Shown here piece after piece: positions 7,994-15,428 of a stretch of 64,000 nt of DNA (positions within the stretch are counted from its first letter, which is position 1; each line of letters begins with the position of its first letter). The notes beneath the pieces were generated by a model. It saw only the letters and a program-made list of their open reading frames with translations, searched no databases and had not been told where the DNA came from. Source of the DNA: Paenibacillus sp. MZ04-78.2 (GTDB lineage: Bacteria > Bacillota > Bacilli > Paenibacillales > NBRC-103111); NCBI RefSeq assembly GCF_024213375.1, contig NZ_JANAVJ010000013.1, positions 62,001 to 126,000 of the forward strand, in the 5' to 3' direction. A program made the translations under genes and the position numbers.

Positions 7994-8812
7994 TTAGCGT
8001 ACGGAGTCCGCCGCGAGCGTTCCCCCCCGAAGGATGTCTTGCAAGACGAGCCGGATCGCATGGACATTATGCTCAATATTGGCCGGTTCAAAAATGTCAA
8101 GGTGACCGCCGGCCAGTTCGTAATCTACAGCCTGCTCCGTCGTTGCTTCCTTCCAATCCGCGGCTCTGGCGTTTTTCATTTCCGCAACGAAGGCGTGCAG
8201 ATTAGCCCCCACCGTTCCTTCGTTGACCAGTTGAACGCTATAGGTGGCATAAGCCAAAATTTTCGTTCTGGCCTTTTCCCGGTCGGCCCGGTTTGCCAAA
8301 AAAGACGCATCCCGTTCGGCGACGATTCGGAGCATGTCATCGACTCCTCGTTCCAGCTCTTCGTCGGAAAGCTTTTTCATCGTCCTGTCCCGTCTGTCGG
8401 CATCGATCAGCAAAATATCCGATACCGCATATCCCCTGCGCTCCATCGCTTTGGCGACCTCGTGGGCCAAACTCCCGCCCAGCGAGTAGCCTAACAGCAC
8501 ATAAGGCGCTGCGCGCTGAACGCTCACAATCGCATCGACGTACCGGTTTAGCATCTCCTCGTAATCGCGCCAGCCTTCGATGAAATCGAACGCATAGACG
8601 ACATATTGCGCTTCCAGCATTCTGGCCATTTCGGCATACACGAGACCGTAGCCTGCCGAAGGAGGGAAGCAGAAAACGTTCATTCGTCCCCGCTCGTTCA
8701 GCTTCATCGGCCCGTCACCCTCATTCTGGACAAGCCAGGAAGAGAGCAGCTCCGCCATTTCTTCAATCGTCGGGGAGGCCATGACGGCACGCAGAGACAG
8801 CGCTGCCCCCAT
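7994..8812 (-). CDS. NRPS-type thioesterase preceded by a remnant of a carrier domain
   Basis: The first about 30 residues of this 272-residue frame (ALSLRAVMASPTIEEMAELL) are the last two helices of a peptidyl carrier domain. A complete type I/II thioesterase follows, with the Ser nucleophile in GYSLGG, FCFPPSAGYG near its start and the late histidine in GGHLDIF. The protein therefore looks like the C-terminal end of an NRPS whose front is gone. The ATG at 8812 has no ribosome binding site. The ATG at 8707 (MKLNERG) has GAGGGTGA 7 nt upstream and would give a free-standing thioesterase of 237 residues, which is probably what is made. It may still release or proofread carrier-bound products, possibly for the carrier-protein operon to its left. 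Confidence 0.7.
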   Translation of the reverse strand: MGAALSLRAVMASPTIEEMAELLSSWLVQNEGDGPMKLNERGRMNVFCFPPSAGYGLVYAEMARMLEAQYVVYAFDFIEGWRDYEEMLNRYVDAIVSVQRAAPYVLLGYSLGGSLAHEVAKAMERRGYAVSDILLIDADRRDRTMKKLSDEELERGVDDMLRIVAERDASFLANRADREKARTKILAYATYSVQLVNEGTVGANLHAFVAEMKNARAADWKEATTEQAVDYELAGGHLDIFEPANIEHNVHAIRLVLQDILRGGTLAADSVR

Positions 8813-8936
8813 GGCGACGTTGCGTCAGAGGCATCCAACCGAGGTAGCTGTCCTGCTCGTCCATGCGCCCCCCCCCGATGCGCCATCGCGAATATTGTGG
8901 ACCATGACCTGGAAATAATAAGGCGATACGCTTCAT
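8763..8936 (-). pseudogene. Truncated start of a malonyl/acyl-CoA acyltransferase (FabD-like)
   Basis: An ATG at 8936 with GGAGG about 9 nt upstream begins a frame whose first 20 residues, MKRIALLFPGHGPQYSRWRI, match the opening of FabD and PKS trans-acyltransferases (GQGSQY replaced by GHGPQY). After a run of nine G it passes into unrelated sequence and stops after 57 codons. The PCP-thioesterase remnant overlaps it in another frame. The simplest reading is a large internal deletion of a PKS/NRPS locus that left the first gene start and the last domain fused. Confidence 0.55.
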
Positions 8937-9282
8937 GCCTAACCCCCTCCGAGCACCGACATATCAATATAATGGATGACGTTTGCACTGAAACGTTAAC
9001 AAAATGGTATGATGAGAGATTTACAAATGGAAACAAATTAGGAAATGCGGTATGAGAAATCACGGAAGCCGAGGAGTAAGTTTTGGAGAATTCATGCTTT
9101 CAAATCAAAATCCAGTAAAAGGAATTATGACTCTATACATGAAATTATTAAATATATTACTTATTTTAATGCAGAGATGTCAATCCAATTAATTACAAAT
9201 TAAGAATTAACTCATATTCAATTGAACTATATGGGTATCGACCTTATTGGCAGCCAGCTGCAAAGGAGCAGCGCAACGGAAA
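8937..9282. other. AT-rich gap, no supported gene
   Basis: This gap lies between the acyltransferase remnant and the bd-oxidase operon and is much richer in A+T than its surroundings. A promoter-like pair TTGCAC and TATGAT occurs on the plus strand near 8980-9015. It precedes a 46-codon plus-strand frame at 9052-9192 (MRNHGSRGVSFGEF and so on) with no recognisable features. I do not support it as a gene. Confidence 0.3.
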
Positions 9283-9306
9283 AAAGGCCGCCTCACGGCA
9301 GCCTTT
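9283..9306 (-). terminator. Terminator of the bd-type oxidase operon
   Basis: On the minus strand AAAGGCTGCC pairs with GGCGGCCTTT across a GTGA tetraloop and runs into TTTTTT. It lies just past the stop of the second oxidase gene. Confidence 0.8.
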
Positions 9307-9313
9307 CCCGGAC

Positions 9314-10336
9314 TTACTTTTGCACGGTGCGCGGCGATTCCTCCATATACGGCTGCAAGTAAATCTCCCTCACCTCGTGCCGGACCCAGCTCATCAGCGT
9401 CAGCACGATCAGCAGCAAGCTAACGGTGGCGACGAACAGCCTGCGCCCGTCCTGCCTGACCAAGCGGATCAGCAGCCAGCACAAGCCGATAGCGAGCAGC
9501 ACCGTGGACGCGAGCAGCGCGGTATGGAACGCAGACCCGCCCATAAACGCAAGGCGGACGCGACCGTCCATGCTAAACAGCAGCAGCGGTCCTGCAAGCA
9601 GCTGAAGCAGCGTGAAGCCCGCCGCCATCGTTTTGCCGTAGCGCTTGGCCGCCTCCGTGACCGGTCCGGCGCCGTTCCGCTCGGTGCGTCTCGCCCATCC
9701 GTACAGGAACAGGCCGAGCATCGTAAAGCTCGCCGCCATAAAGTGAAGGTAGCGCTGCCAGATGGTCGGATACGCGAACAGCGAGCGCCAGAAGCCGCGC
9801 TCCGGGTCCCACAGCTCGGGATGAAGCATCGAGGTCACGTTCGTGATGAACAGCAGCGGTACGAACAGCAGGATCAGCGTACCTAACAGGCCGAAGCTAA
9901 GGTGCAGCGCCTTGCGCTTCTGCCAGCGCTCCCATGTAAATTTATAGACGTACAGCGCCAGAAACGCGACGGTCAGCAGCGGGATGAGCATCAGCCACAT
10001 TTTGCCGATCAGAATCGTCGACGGATAAAAAAACTGGGTGTAAATGGTGCTGATGATCAGCAGCGGCGCAATGCCGAGCACGACGGCGATGCTTTTGACA
10101 ATCGATACGTGCGTCGCCATATGCTGCGCGAGGCGGTCCGAAACCGCGTCCTTGCGAACAATTCCTTTCAGCTCGTTGTACACCGCAGACACGGAACCGG
10201 CCACCAGAATATTGACGAAAATGATATGTAGAATAAATCCGACGACCATTAACACTTCGAAAAAAGGCAGGTCGCCCGGAATGGCCAGTCCCAGATCGTT
10301 GGGCACCGGCGATTTGGCGGTCAAATAGGCGTTCAC
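9314..10336 (-). CDS. Multi-pass membrane subunit of a bd-superfamily oxidase
   Basis: A 340-residue membrane protein with about eight hydrophobic helices, for example around 25-50, 85-110, 115-140, 155-175, 200-220 and three more towards the end. It overlaps the end of the cytochrome c-fused subunit by 4 nt, so the two are co-translated and very likely form one complex. The helix arrangement and conserved histidines (AQHMATHVS, YLHFMAAS) suggest a second CydA/CydB-like subunit rather than a heme-copper oxidase subunit. It may take the place of CydB. I cannot assign the heme ligands by eye. Confidence 0.55.
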   Translation of the reverse strand: MNAYLTAKSPVPNDLGLAIPGDLPFFEVLMVVGFILHIIFVNILVAGSVSAVYNELKGIVRKDAVSDRLAQHMATHVSIVKSIAVVLGIAPLLIISTIYTQFFYPSTILIGKMWLMLIPLLTVAFLALYVYKFTWERWQKRKALHLSFGLLGTLILLFVPLLFITNVTSMLHPELWDPERGFWRSLFAYPTIWQRYLHFMAASFTMLGLFLYGWARRTERNGAGPVTEAAKRYGKTMAAGFTLLQLLAGPLLLFSMDGRVRLAFMGGSAFHTALLASTVLLAIGLCWLLIRLVRQDGRRLFVATVSLLLIVLTLMSWVRHEVREIYLQPYMEESPRTVQK

Positions 10337-11652
10337 TTTGCACCGTTCCTCTCCGAAACCATCTTGTGAATATAGGCGGCCAGCGCCTTAACCTCCTCAT
10401 CTGTTCCCGCAAACGGCGGCATAACGGGGCGGACATTGTGCATCTGAGGGATGAAGGCCGCGAGCGCTTCCTCGCTCCAGCCCTTGGCCCTTTCCGTCAT
10501 GACCCGGCTGCGCCGGGGGCCGTCGATGCTGTGACAGGCGATGCACTGCATGCGGAACATCTCTTTCCCGGCCTGGAGCTTGTTCTCCTCCGTCACCTCA
10601 CGGACCGGAGAAAGCTTCGCTTGCGCCAGCGCGCCCTCCTTTTGAAACCGCTCGACATCCGTTTTCAGCACGCCGTTGGCGTACATATAATTGTAAATGA
10701 CATACGGCTTGCGAATATTTTCCCGGATGATCTCGAATTCGGTAATCAGCAGCAGCGAGAAGGCCGCCGTGAATACGGTGAGCGCAACCGGATACTTCGT
10801 TCGGCCGTCCATCAGCATCACGCCGAGCACGAACATAAGCAGCAGTCCGAGCACGTTGATAAAAGCGAACGTGAAGTCGCTCATACCCGACGCCCAGACG
10901 ACCAGCGTTTGCGCTTGATCGGGCAGCGTCTTTAAGTACCACCACCCGGACACGAGCATCAGCGGCACGGAAACGACGAGCCATCTGCCGTACAGCTTCA
11001 AGACGATGTGGCGGTCAAGCGCGTCTTTCACAAACCATCGGTTCAGCGGCGTCAATACCGCAACCCCCAGCGTGATGGCGGCGAAGGTGCGGAACAGCGT
11101 CGAAGGCACCCAAGTCGTATTCAGAAACGCGCTCCAGAACGACAACGTCTCAACCCAGTTGCCCGGATTGATCTGGGCGGCCAAAATGCCGGTAATGATC
11201 ACCAGCGTGAACCAGGACATGATGCACAAGGCAAGGCCGGTCCACAAGTGCAGCTTTTTCTTCTCTCCCTTCCAGCGGTCCCATGTGTAAAAATACGTCA
11301 GCAGCAAGACGACTTCCGATACGAACACCAGCCATTCCGTAAACCAGGCCCAATGAAAAATACGCAGCAGCGAGCCGATCGCATTGGGCAGTATAACGGT
11401 CGTCGTGAACCAAATGCCTACTCCCGTCATCGCTCCCGCCGTCGTCGTGATGATCAGAACCCACTTGCTCAGCCATCTGGCGTAGGCCTCCAGCCTTTCG
11501 TTACCTCTCTTGAAAGCCACATACTCAATGGATACCATAAGAATGGACCCGCCGATGGCTACGGCATGATTGATCATGACGTGCAGCACCGCCATCATGC
11601 CAATCAGGTTGCCGTTGCCGACCCAACCGAAATCGATTGTCGGAAATTCCAC
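10333..11652 (-). CDS. Cytochrome bd-superfamily subunit I with C-terminal cytochrome c domain
   Basis: A 439-residue protein. The N-terminal about 320 residues hold nine or so membrane helices that resemble CydA, with an early histidine pair in AVLHVMINHAVAIGGS and conserved W/R positions in IFHWAWFTEW. The last about 90 residues are a class I cytochrome c: CIACH binds heme, and the methionine in RPVMPPFAG is the likely distal ligand. Oxygen reductases of the bd superfamily with a fused cytochrome c could take electrons from cytochrome c instead of quinol. Start choice: the GTG at 11652 has AAAGGGAG 9 nt upstream and begins MEFPTIDFGW; the frame opening at 11703 would put a hairpin inside the protein. 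No classical cydABCD genes are visible. Confidence 0.7.
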   Translation of the reverse strand: MEFPTIDFGWVGNGNLIGMMAVLHVMINHAVAIGGSILMVSIEYVAFKRGNERLEAYARWLSKWVLIITTTAGAMTGVGIWFTTTVILPNAIGSLLRIFHWAWFTEWLVFVSEVVLLLTYFYTWDRWKGEKKKLHLWTGLALCIMSWFTLVIITGILAAQINPGNWVETLSFWSAFLNTTWVPSTLFRTFAAITLGVAVLTPLNRWFVKDALDRHIVLKLYGRWLVVSVPLMLVSGWWYLKTLPDQAQTLVVWASGMSDFTFAFINVLGLLLMFVLGVMLMDGRTKYPVALTVFTAAFSLLLITEFEIIRENIRKPYVIYNYMYANGVLKTDVERFQKEGALAQAKLSPVREVTEENKLQAGKEMFRMQCIACHSIDGPRRSRVMTERAKGWSEEALAAFIPQMHNVRPVMPPFAGTDEEVKALAAYIHKMVSERNGAK

Positions 11653-11673
11653 CTTCCCACACTCCCTTTCCAT

Positions 11674-11718
11674 AAAAAAAATAATCCTTGCCGCAAGCGA
11701 CAAGAATTATTGTATAGA
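11674..11718 (-). repeat. 45-nt hairpin repeat, copy 1 (terminator-like, upstream of the oxidase operon)
   Basis: Eight A, then a stem-loop AATAATCCTTG...CAAGAATTATT, then GTATAGA. On the minus strand it reads as an intrinsic terminator with eight T. The same element occurs at 13253-13297 with 31 of 37 identical positions outside the A run, including the GTATAGA tail beyond the stem. Here it lies between the TnpC-like gene and the oxidase start, so it could terminate the former or attenuate the latter. Confidence 0.7.
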
Positions 11719-11790
11719 AATCGTTTTCGTTCAAAATGACTCCCTAGGGCTAATATATTGATAAAAAAATGAACAAACACGCTATTTACT

Positions 11791-12129
11791 TTAAACAATT
11801 ATCGATATCTTCGACTTTCTCAGAATTTCTTGCAATCTACGTACTTCTTTTCGCAAATTGTTGTTCTCTTCCTCCAACTGGTGCGTAAGCCTGCATGTCC
11901 CGTCCGTTTCCGTCGGCTCTGGCCTGCGCAGCCGCTCGATTTTGTCGCGAAGCTCAGGATGGGTATACAGAAACGGCTTGGACACGCCAGCCTCGATCGA
12001 TACGGTATTGAAATTAATCTTCAGCTTTTCCTTCCTCAACCGTTCAATAGCCGATACGGCCTTGCGGTACGCTTCAACCGTCTTTTGCTCGCTGAATTTT
12101 TTAATCCCTTCAACATTTCTACGCTGCAT
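11791..12129 (-). CDS. Tn554 TnpC-like (DUF6262-type) protein
   Basis: A 112-residue protein with the layout of TnpC accessory proteins of Tn554-type elements. It opens with N-x-E-G-x-K-K, has a central helix-turn-helix-like part (INFNTVSIEAGVSKPFLYTHPEL) and ends in a coiled coil (LEEENNNLRKEVRRLQEIL). The start at 12129 has GGGAGG 7 nt upstream. TnpC binds DNA and orients Tn554 transposition together with the TnpA and TnpB recombinases, and neither of those is present. It is therefore a stranded part of a former element or a solo homologue. It interrupts the normal layout of a two-component system just upstream. Confidence 0.6.
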   Translation of the reverse strand: MQRRNVEGIKKFSEQKTVEAYRKAVSAIERLRKEKLKINFNTVSIEAGVSKPFLYTHPELRDKIERLRRPEPTETDGTCRLTHQLEEENNNLRKEVRRLQEILRKSKISIIV

Positions 12130-12191
12130 AAGGCTGCCTCCCTGCATTCTGTTCTTTTCGCAAAACCTCGTCTTTATTATAACGAATGATA

Positions 12192-12235
12192 AAAGGCGAA
12201 AAATGACCCCTTTGAGTCAATTTTCCGCCTTTTTT
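12192..12235. terminator. Terminator between the histidine kinase and the TnpC-like gene
   Basis: AAAGGCGAAAAATGAC pairs with GTCAATTTTCCGCCTTT across CCCTTTGA, giving a long stem with two mismatches. A TTTTTT run follows on the plus strand and TTTT on the minus strand. It sits exactly where the response regulator gene is cut. Confidence 0.75.
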
Positions 12236-12264
12236 ATGAACAAACGATGGATGACCGTCGTCAT
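12217..12264 (-). pseudogene. Stub of the response regulator gene that should follow the kinase
   Basis: The kinase stop codon overlaps an ATG as ATGA at 12261-12264, the usual coupling between NarL-type kinases and their regulators. The new frame reads MTTVIHRLFIKKAEN and stops; MTTVI fits the start of a receiver domain (normally followed by VDDH). The sequence then runs into a hairpin. I infer that the regulator was lost by deletion or insertion, so the kinase is an orphan. Confidence 0.4.
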
Positions 12265-13136
12265 CGTCCTTCTGCCCGGCTTACTCCCTTAGGCTCGAAT
12301 ACTGCGTCATCCGGCTTGTTCACGGTCAGTACGGTGTGCCCGTTCTCTCTGCCGAGAGCGAACGTCCAGCCCATCTTGGCTGCGCGGTCTTGGATGATTT
12401 TCAAGCCGTAGCCGTTCTTCTTGGACAACGGATCGGATACGAAGCCTTGGCCGTCGTCCGTAATCTTGCACCCCCAGCCGGTACCCGGTTCGATGGCGTC
12501 CTTGCCTTGTATCCAGACATTTGACGCCGCCGCATGCTTGAAGACGTTGATCAACGCCTCGCGAAGCGTGGCGTACAGCTCCACCTTTTCTTTCACGGTC
12601 ATCCGCTCCTCGGACAGCTCCCATTCCAAATGCACGGCTATGCCGGTATCTCTCCTATAATCCGCGATCAGATGCTGGATGGATTCCATCCACGGCTGCG
12701 CTTGCGGCACGACCGGATACCGCAAGCCGTCGATCGCCTGACGGACATAGTCGTTCACTTCGTGCACGGTTTTCCGCAGGCTTTGATACAGCTCTCCCAT
12801 TGGAGCCGCATGGCTTTGCTCCATTCGGTCCACGCGGACGGATAATAGAAATAACGATTGGGCGATGCCGTCATGAAGCTCCGAAGCTACTTTCTCCCGC
12901 TCCTCCAAAGCCGCCTTCGCCGCCCGCTCCCGCTGCAGCTGCTCCTGCAATTGCTCCATCAGCGCGAACAGCTTCCGAAGCAGCGTCATCGTGACGAGAT
13001 AAACCAGCAAAGGCGCCAGCCAATTACCCAAATCCATTGAAATGTAAGGAAGCAAAAACGCATGCCGGACATACTCCCATATCCCAATTGTTAGCGTAGG
13101 AATGATCAAAATCAAGCTTTTCAAATGTTTATACAA
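12261..13136 (-). CDS. NarL-type sensor histidine kinase, orphaned
   Basis: A 291-residue membrane-anchored kinase with two N-terminal helices (about 5-30 and 37-58). A coiled-coil linker follows, then the HisKA_3 phosphoacceptor ASELHDGIAQSLF with His88, and a HATPase domain with N and G boxes (REALINVFKHA, DDGQGF, GYGLKIIQDRA). The TTG at 13136 is the likely start because CGGGAGG lies 10 nt upstream and it leads straight into the first membrane helix. Only short loops are outside the membrane, so it probably senses the membrane or an internal signal, like LiaS or DesK. Its partner regulator is truncated just downstream. Confidence 0.8.
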   Translation of the reverse strand: MYKHLKSLILIIPTLTIGIWEYVRHAFLLPYISMDLGNWLAPLLVYLVTMTLLRKLFALMEQLQEQLQRERAAKAALEEREKVASELHDGIAQSLFLLSVRVDRMEQSHAAPMGELYQSLRKTVHEVNDYVRQAIDGLRYPVVPQAQPWMESIQHLIADYRRDTGIAVHLEWELSEERMTVKEKVELYATLREALINVFKHAAASNVWIQGKDAIEPGTGWGCKITDDGQGFVSDPLSKKNGYGLKIIQDRAAKMGWTFALGRENGHTVLTVNKPDDAVFEPKGVSRAEGR

Positions 13137-13252
13137 TGACGAAAATCCTCCCGGATATGAACTCGGCGCAACCACGCCCCTTCATCTAAACATAATTAAG
13201 CATGCGTGCCTATGACTCGCCGGAGCTATCTTTTCGAACGAAAAACGTCTGC

Positions 13253-13297
13253 AAAAAAAATAATCCCTGCCGCCTTCGACAAGGATTATGGTATAGA
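13253..13297 (-). repeat. 45-nt hairpin repeat, copy 2 (terminator of the methyltransferase gene)
   Basis: The same element as at 11674-11718: eight A, stem TAATCCCTG...CAAGGATTA, then GTATAGA. It lies 11 nt past the stop of the rubredoxin-methyltransferase gene and fits an intrinsic terminator for the B12 operon on the minus strand. Several differences between the copies lie in the loop. Confidence 0.7.
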
Positions 13298-13307
13298 TAC
13301 AGCCCGA

Positions 13308-14399
13308 TCAGCGCTTCTTCGCCAGAATCGTGAAGGACGCAGCCGCCGCGTGCGCGTTCATTCCGGCGTCCGTTCCGACCGGAAAGCTTCCTGCGCGCCA
13401 CGCTTCCGGCCTATAGGGCAGCGTCGTCGTGCCGAGACGTCCTTCGGACTCCAGCGTCTCCAAGGTTTCGTTCGGCTTCAGATCGGACACGACCCGGTCA
13501 AGCTCGCTCGGAAGCACGGTGCTCCACGGCTTGCTGCCGCCTTCGTTTTCCACGAGACCGACCGCCTCGAAGCCCTCCGACTCCAGCAGCAGCACGAGCT
13601 CCTTCGGCGTCATCAGGGCCAATTCCCGCTCCACCCGGTATCTGGGCTGCTCCAAGCCTTGCACGAACGTTTCGTAGGTGGCGGTCAACCGATAGATTTG
13701 ACGCCGCAGCGACGATTCCCCTTCCACGTGCTTGTAGACGATTTTGTCCTTCGGCAGCACCTTGCGCTGCACCGTCTTCCAGCTTGCTTGCGCAGGCGGC
13801 AGCAGCAGCTCCACGGCAAGCAGCCCTTGGGGAACCAGATGGTTCCGGATGTTCCCAAGCACGGTCCGGTGCTCGCTCATCCGGGTCACATGCTGGATAA
13901 TCCCCTCGGGGCATAGCACATGCGTGAACGTCTCCGCAAGCTCCAGCTCCAGCAAGTCCTGCTCCACCAGCTTCAACGAGTCCGCACGGTCCTTAAGCAC
14001 GCGTTGACGCTTCGTTTCCGCGAGCTTCAGCATGTCTGGACTCCGGTCCACGCCGCATACCCGAATACCGTGCTGCGCCAGCTCGACCGCGATTCGGCCG
14101 GTGCCGGCGCCAAGCTCCAGCACGCTGGGCGGCTCGGAGAAAGCGGCGGCGGTGCCCATGATCCAGTCGCGGGCAAAGACGATGCCGGCTTTCCCGGCGA
14201 ACTGGTCGTACAGCTCCGCTTCCAGCCCCGCATACGGCGCGTTGGCCCGCGGCTCGTGCCGCACGCCCTGGAGGCCGCACCGCGAACAGACCGTTCCGGC
14301 CAAGGCCCCGATCGCCACGCCCGCAGGCACGCCGTTGCGGCAATCGCCGAACCACTCGTCATAAATATAATGGCAAATTGAACATTCTGTTGTGGTCAA
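13308..14399 (-). CDS. Rubredoxin-like domain fused to a class I SAM methyltransferase
   Basis: A 363-residue protein. Residues 1-45 are rubredoxin-like: C6/C9 and C38/C41 with the NGVPAG loop typical of rubredoxins. A Rossmann methyltransferase follows, with SAM-binding motif I ELGAGTGRI, an acidic residue after motif II (CGVDRSPDM) and a late beta hairpin. Start choice: a TTG at 14399 with GGAGG 7 nt upstream. It is the last gene of the cobalamin-riboswitch operon, 21 nt after the binding-protein gene, which ties it to B12 or an iron-linked cofactor. The metal could be structural zinc or redox iron. The target is unknown. Confidence 0.75.
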   Translation of the reverse strand: MTTTECSICHYIYDEWFGDCRNGVPAGVAIGALAGTVCSRCGLQGVRHEPRANAPYAGLEAELYDQFAGKAGIVFARDWIMGTAAAFSEPPSVLELGAGTGRIAVELAQHGIRVCGVDRSPDMLKLAETKRQRVLKDRADSLKLVEQDLLELELAETFTHVLCPEGIIQHVTRMSEHRTVLGNIRNHLVPQGLLAVELLLPPAQASWKTVQRKVLPKDKIVYKHVEGESSLRRQIYRLTATYETFVQGLEQPRYRVERELALMTPKELVLLLESEGFEAVGLVENEGGSKPWSTVLPSELDRVVSDLKPNETLETLESEGRLGTTTLPYRPEAWRAGSFPVGTDAGMNAHAAAASFTILAKKR

Positions 14400-14420
14400 C
14401 GCCGCTCCTCCAGACGCATT

Positions 14421-15428
14421 TTAGTTAAATTTCTCGGGATAAAAACCCTTCGCCATTTTTTCCAAAGCGGTCATGTTTCTTACCCCTTCGAACACATCGG
14501 AAAGCGGCATGATGACGAACTTGTTGTTCTTGATGGCCGTTACGTTCGCCAAGGCCGGGAGGCTCTGCAAAAACTTAATCTTCTCCGCAGCCGACGGCTT
14601 GTCGTAGTCGAAAATCAGAATAACCTCCGGGTCGCGCTTGACGACTTCCTCCCAGCTAACCTTCGCCCAGCCCTTTTCGACATCATCGAATATATTTTTG
14701 CCGCCCGCAAGCTGGATCAATTGCGTCGACAACGACTTGCCCGCCGTGTAGGCCGTGTCCTGCCCGCTGTCAAAAGCAAATACCCGCAGCGGCTTCTCAG
14801 GCTGACCGACCTTCGCTTGAATCTCCTTCACTTTCGCTTTCATCGACTCAATCAGCGCGTCGGATTTGGCCTGCACGTTGAAGATTCGCCCGATATTCGA
14901 GATATCCTCGTACACGTCCTCCAGCGTGCCGAACGGCACATACGTCCCTTTGGCCACATAGGCCTCGATTCCTTTTTCCTTCAACGCTTCGACGGTGCCG
15001 ACGGCTTTTTCGGCAAAAGCGGTTTTGCGGCCGTAAACGAAATCCGGCTCTGCGCCCAGCAGTACCTCCTGCGAAGGATATTTGTCGGCCAACACCGGAA
15101 TGGCGGCGTACTTCTCCTTTAGTTCCGGGAGAATCTCGTCATCCATATATGCGGTGCCGACCATCGACTTCTCCAGGCCGAGCGACAGCATAATTTCCGT
15201 CGTATGCTGGTTTAAGCTGACGGCCCGCTTGGGCGCTTCCTTGAAGGTGAGCGTGCGGCCCATATTTTCTATCGTCACGGGGCTGTAGGCCGCCGCCTTG
15301 GGCGCGCCGTTCTGCGGGTTGTCCCCACTTGCCGCCGGGCTTTTCGACGTCGTTTGACCGCAAGCGGCCAAGAGAAGCAGCGAGAAGACGAACAGCAGCG
15401 AGAAAGCAGTAGCTAAGATGCGTTTCAT
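14421..15428 (-). CDS. btuF: Cobalamin (corrinoid) ABC transporter substrate-binding lipoprotein
   Basis: A 335-residue lipoprotein. A signal peptide ends at a lipobox LLLAAC, so the mature protein is anchored outside the membrane. The rest is a PBP2-type two-lobe fold of the BtuF/FepB/FhuD family with segments such as SLNQHTTEIMLSLGLEKSMVG and LAGGKNIFDDV. By sequence alone it could bind a ferric siderophore, but the operon begins with a cobalamin riboswitch, which makes a corrinoid the likely ligand. The ATG overlaps the stop of the ATPase gene as ATGA. Confidence 0.78.
   Translation of the reverse strand: MKRILATAFSLLFVFSLLLLAACGQTTSKSPAASGDNPQNGAPKAAAYSPVTIENMGRTLTFKEAPKRAVSLNQHTTEIMLSLGLEKSMVGTAYMDDEILPELKEKYAAIPVLADKYPSQEVLLGAEPDFVYGRKTAFAEKAVGTVEALKEKGIEAYVAKGTYVPFGTLEDVYEDISNIGRIFNVQAKSDALIESMKAKVKEIQAKVGQPEKPLRVFAFDSGQDTAYTAGKSLSTQLIQLAGGKNIFDDVEKGWAKVSWEEVVKRDPEVILIFDYDKPSAAEKIKFLQSLPALANVTAIKNNKFVIMPLSDVFEGVRNMTALEKMAKGFYPEKFN

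Noticed and set aside
11674..13297. A complete Tn554-type transposon bounded by the 45-nt repeats
   Set aside because: Only a TnpC-like gene is present, tnpA and tnpB are missing, and the repeats are in direct orientation with a terminator shape. The ends of an element cannot be shown.
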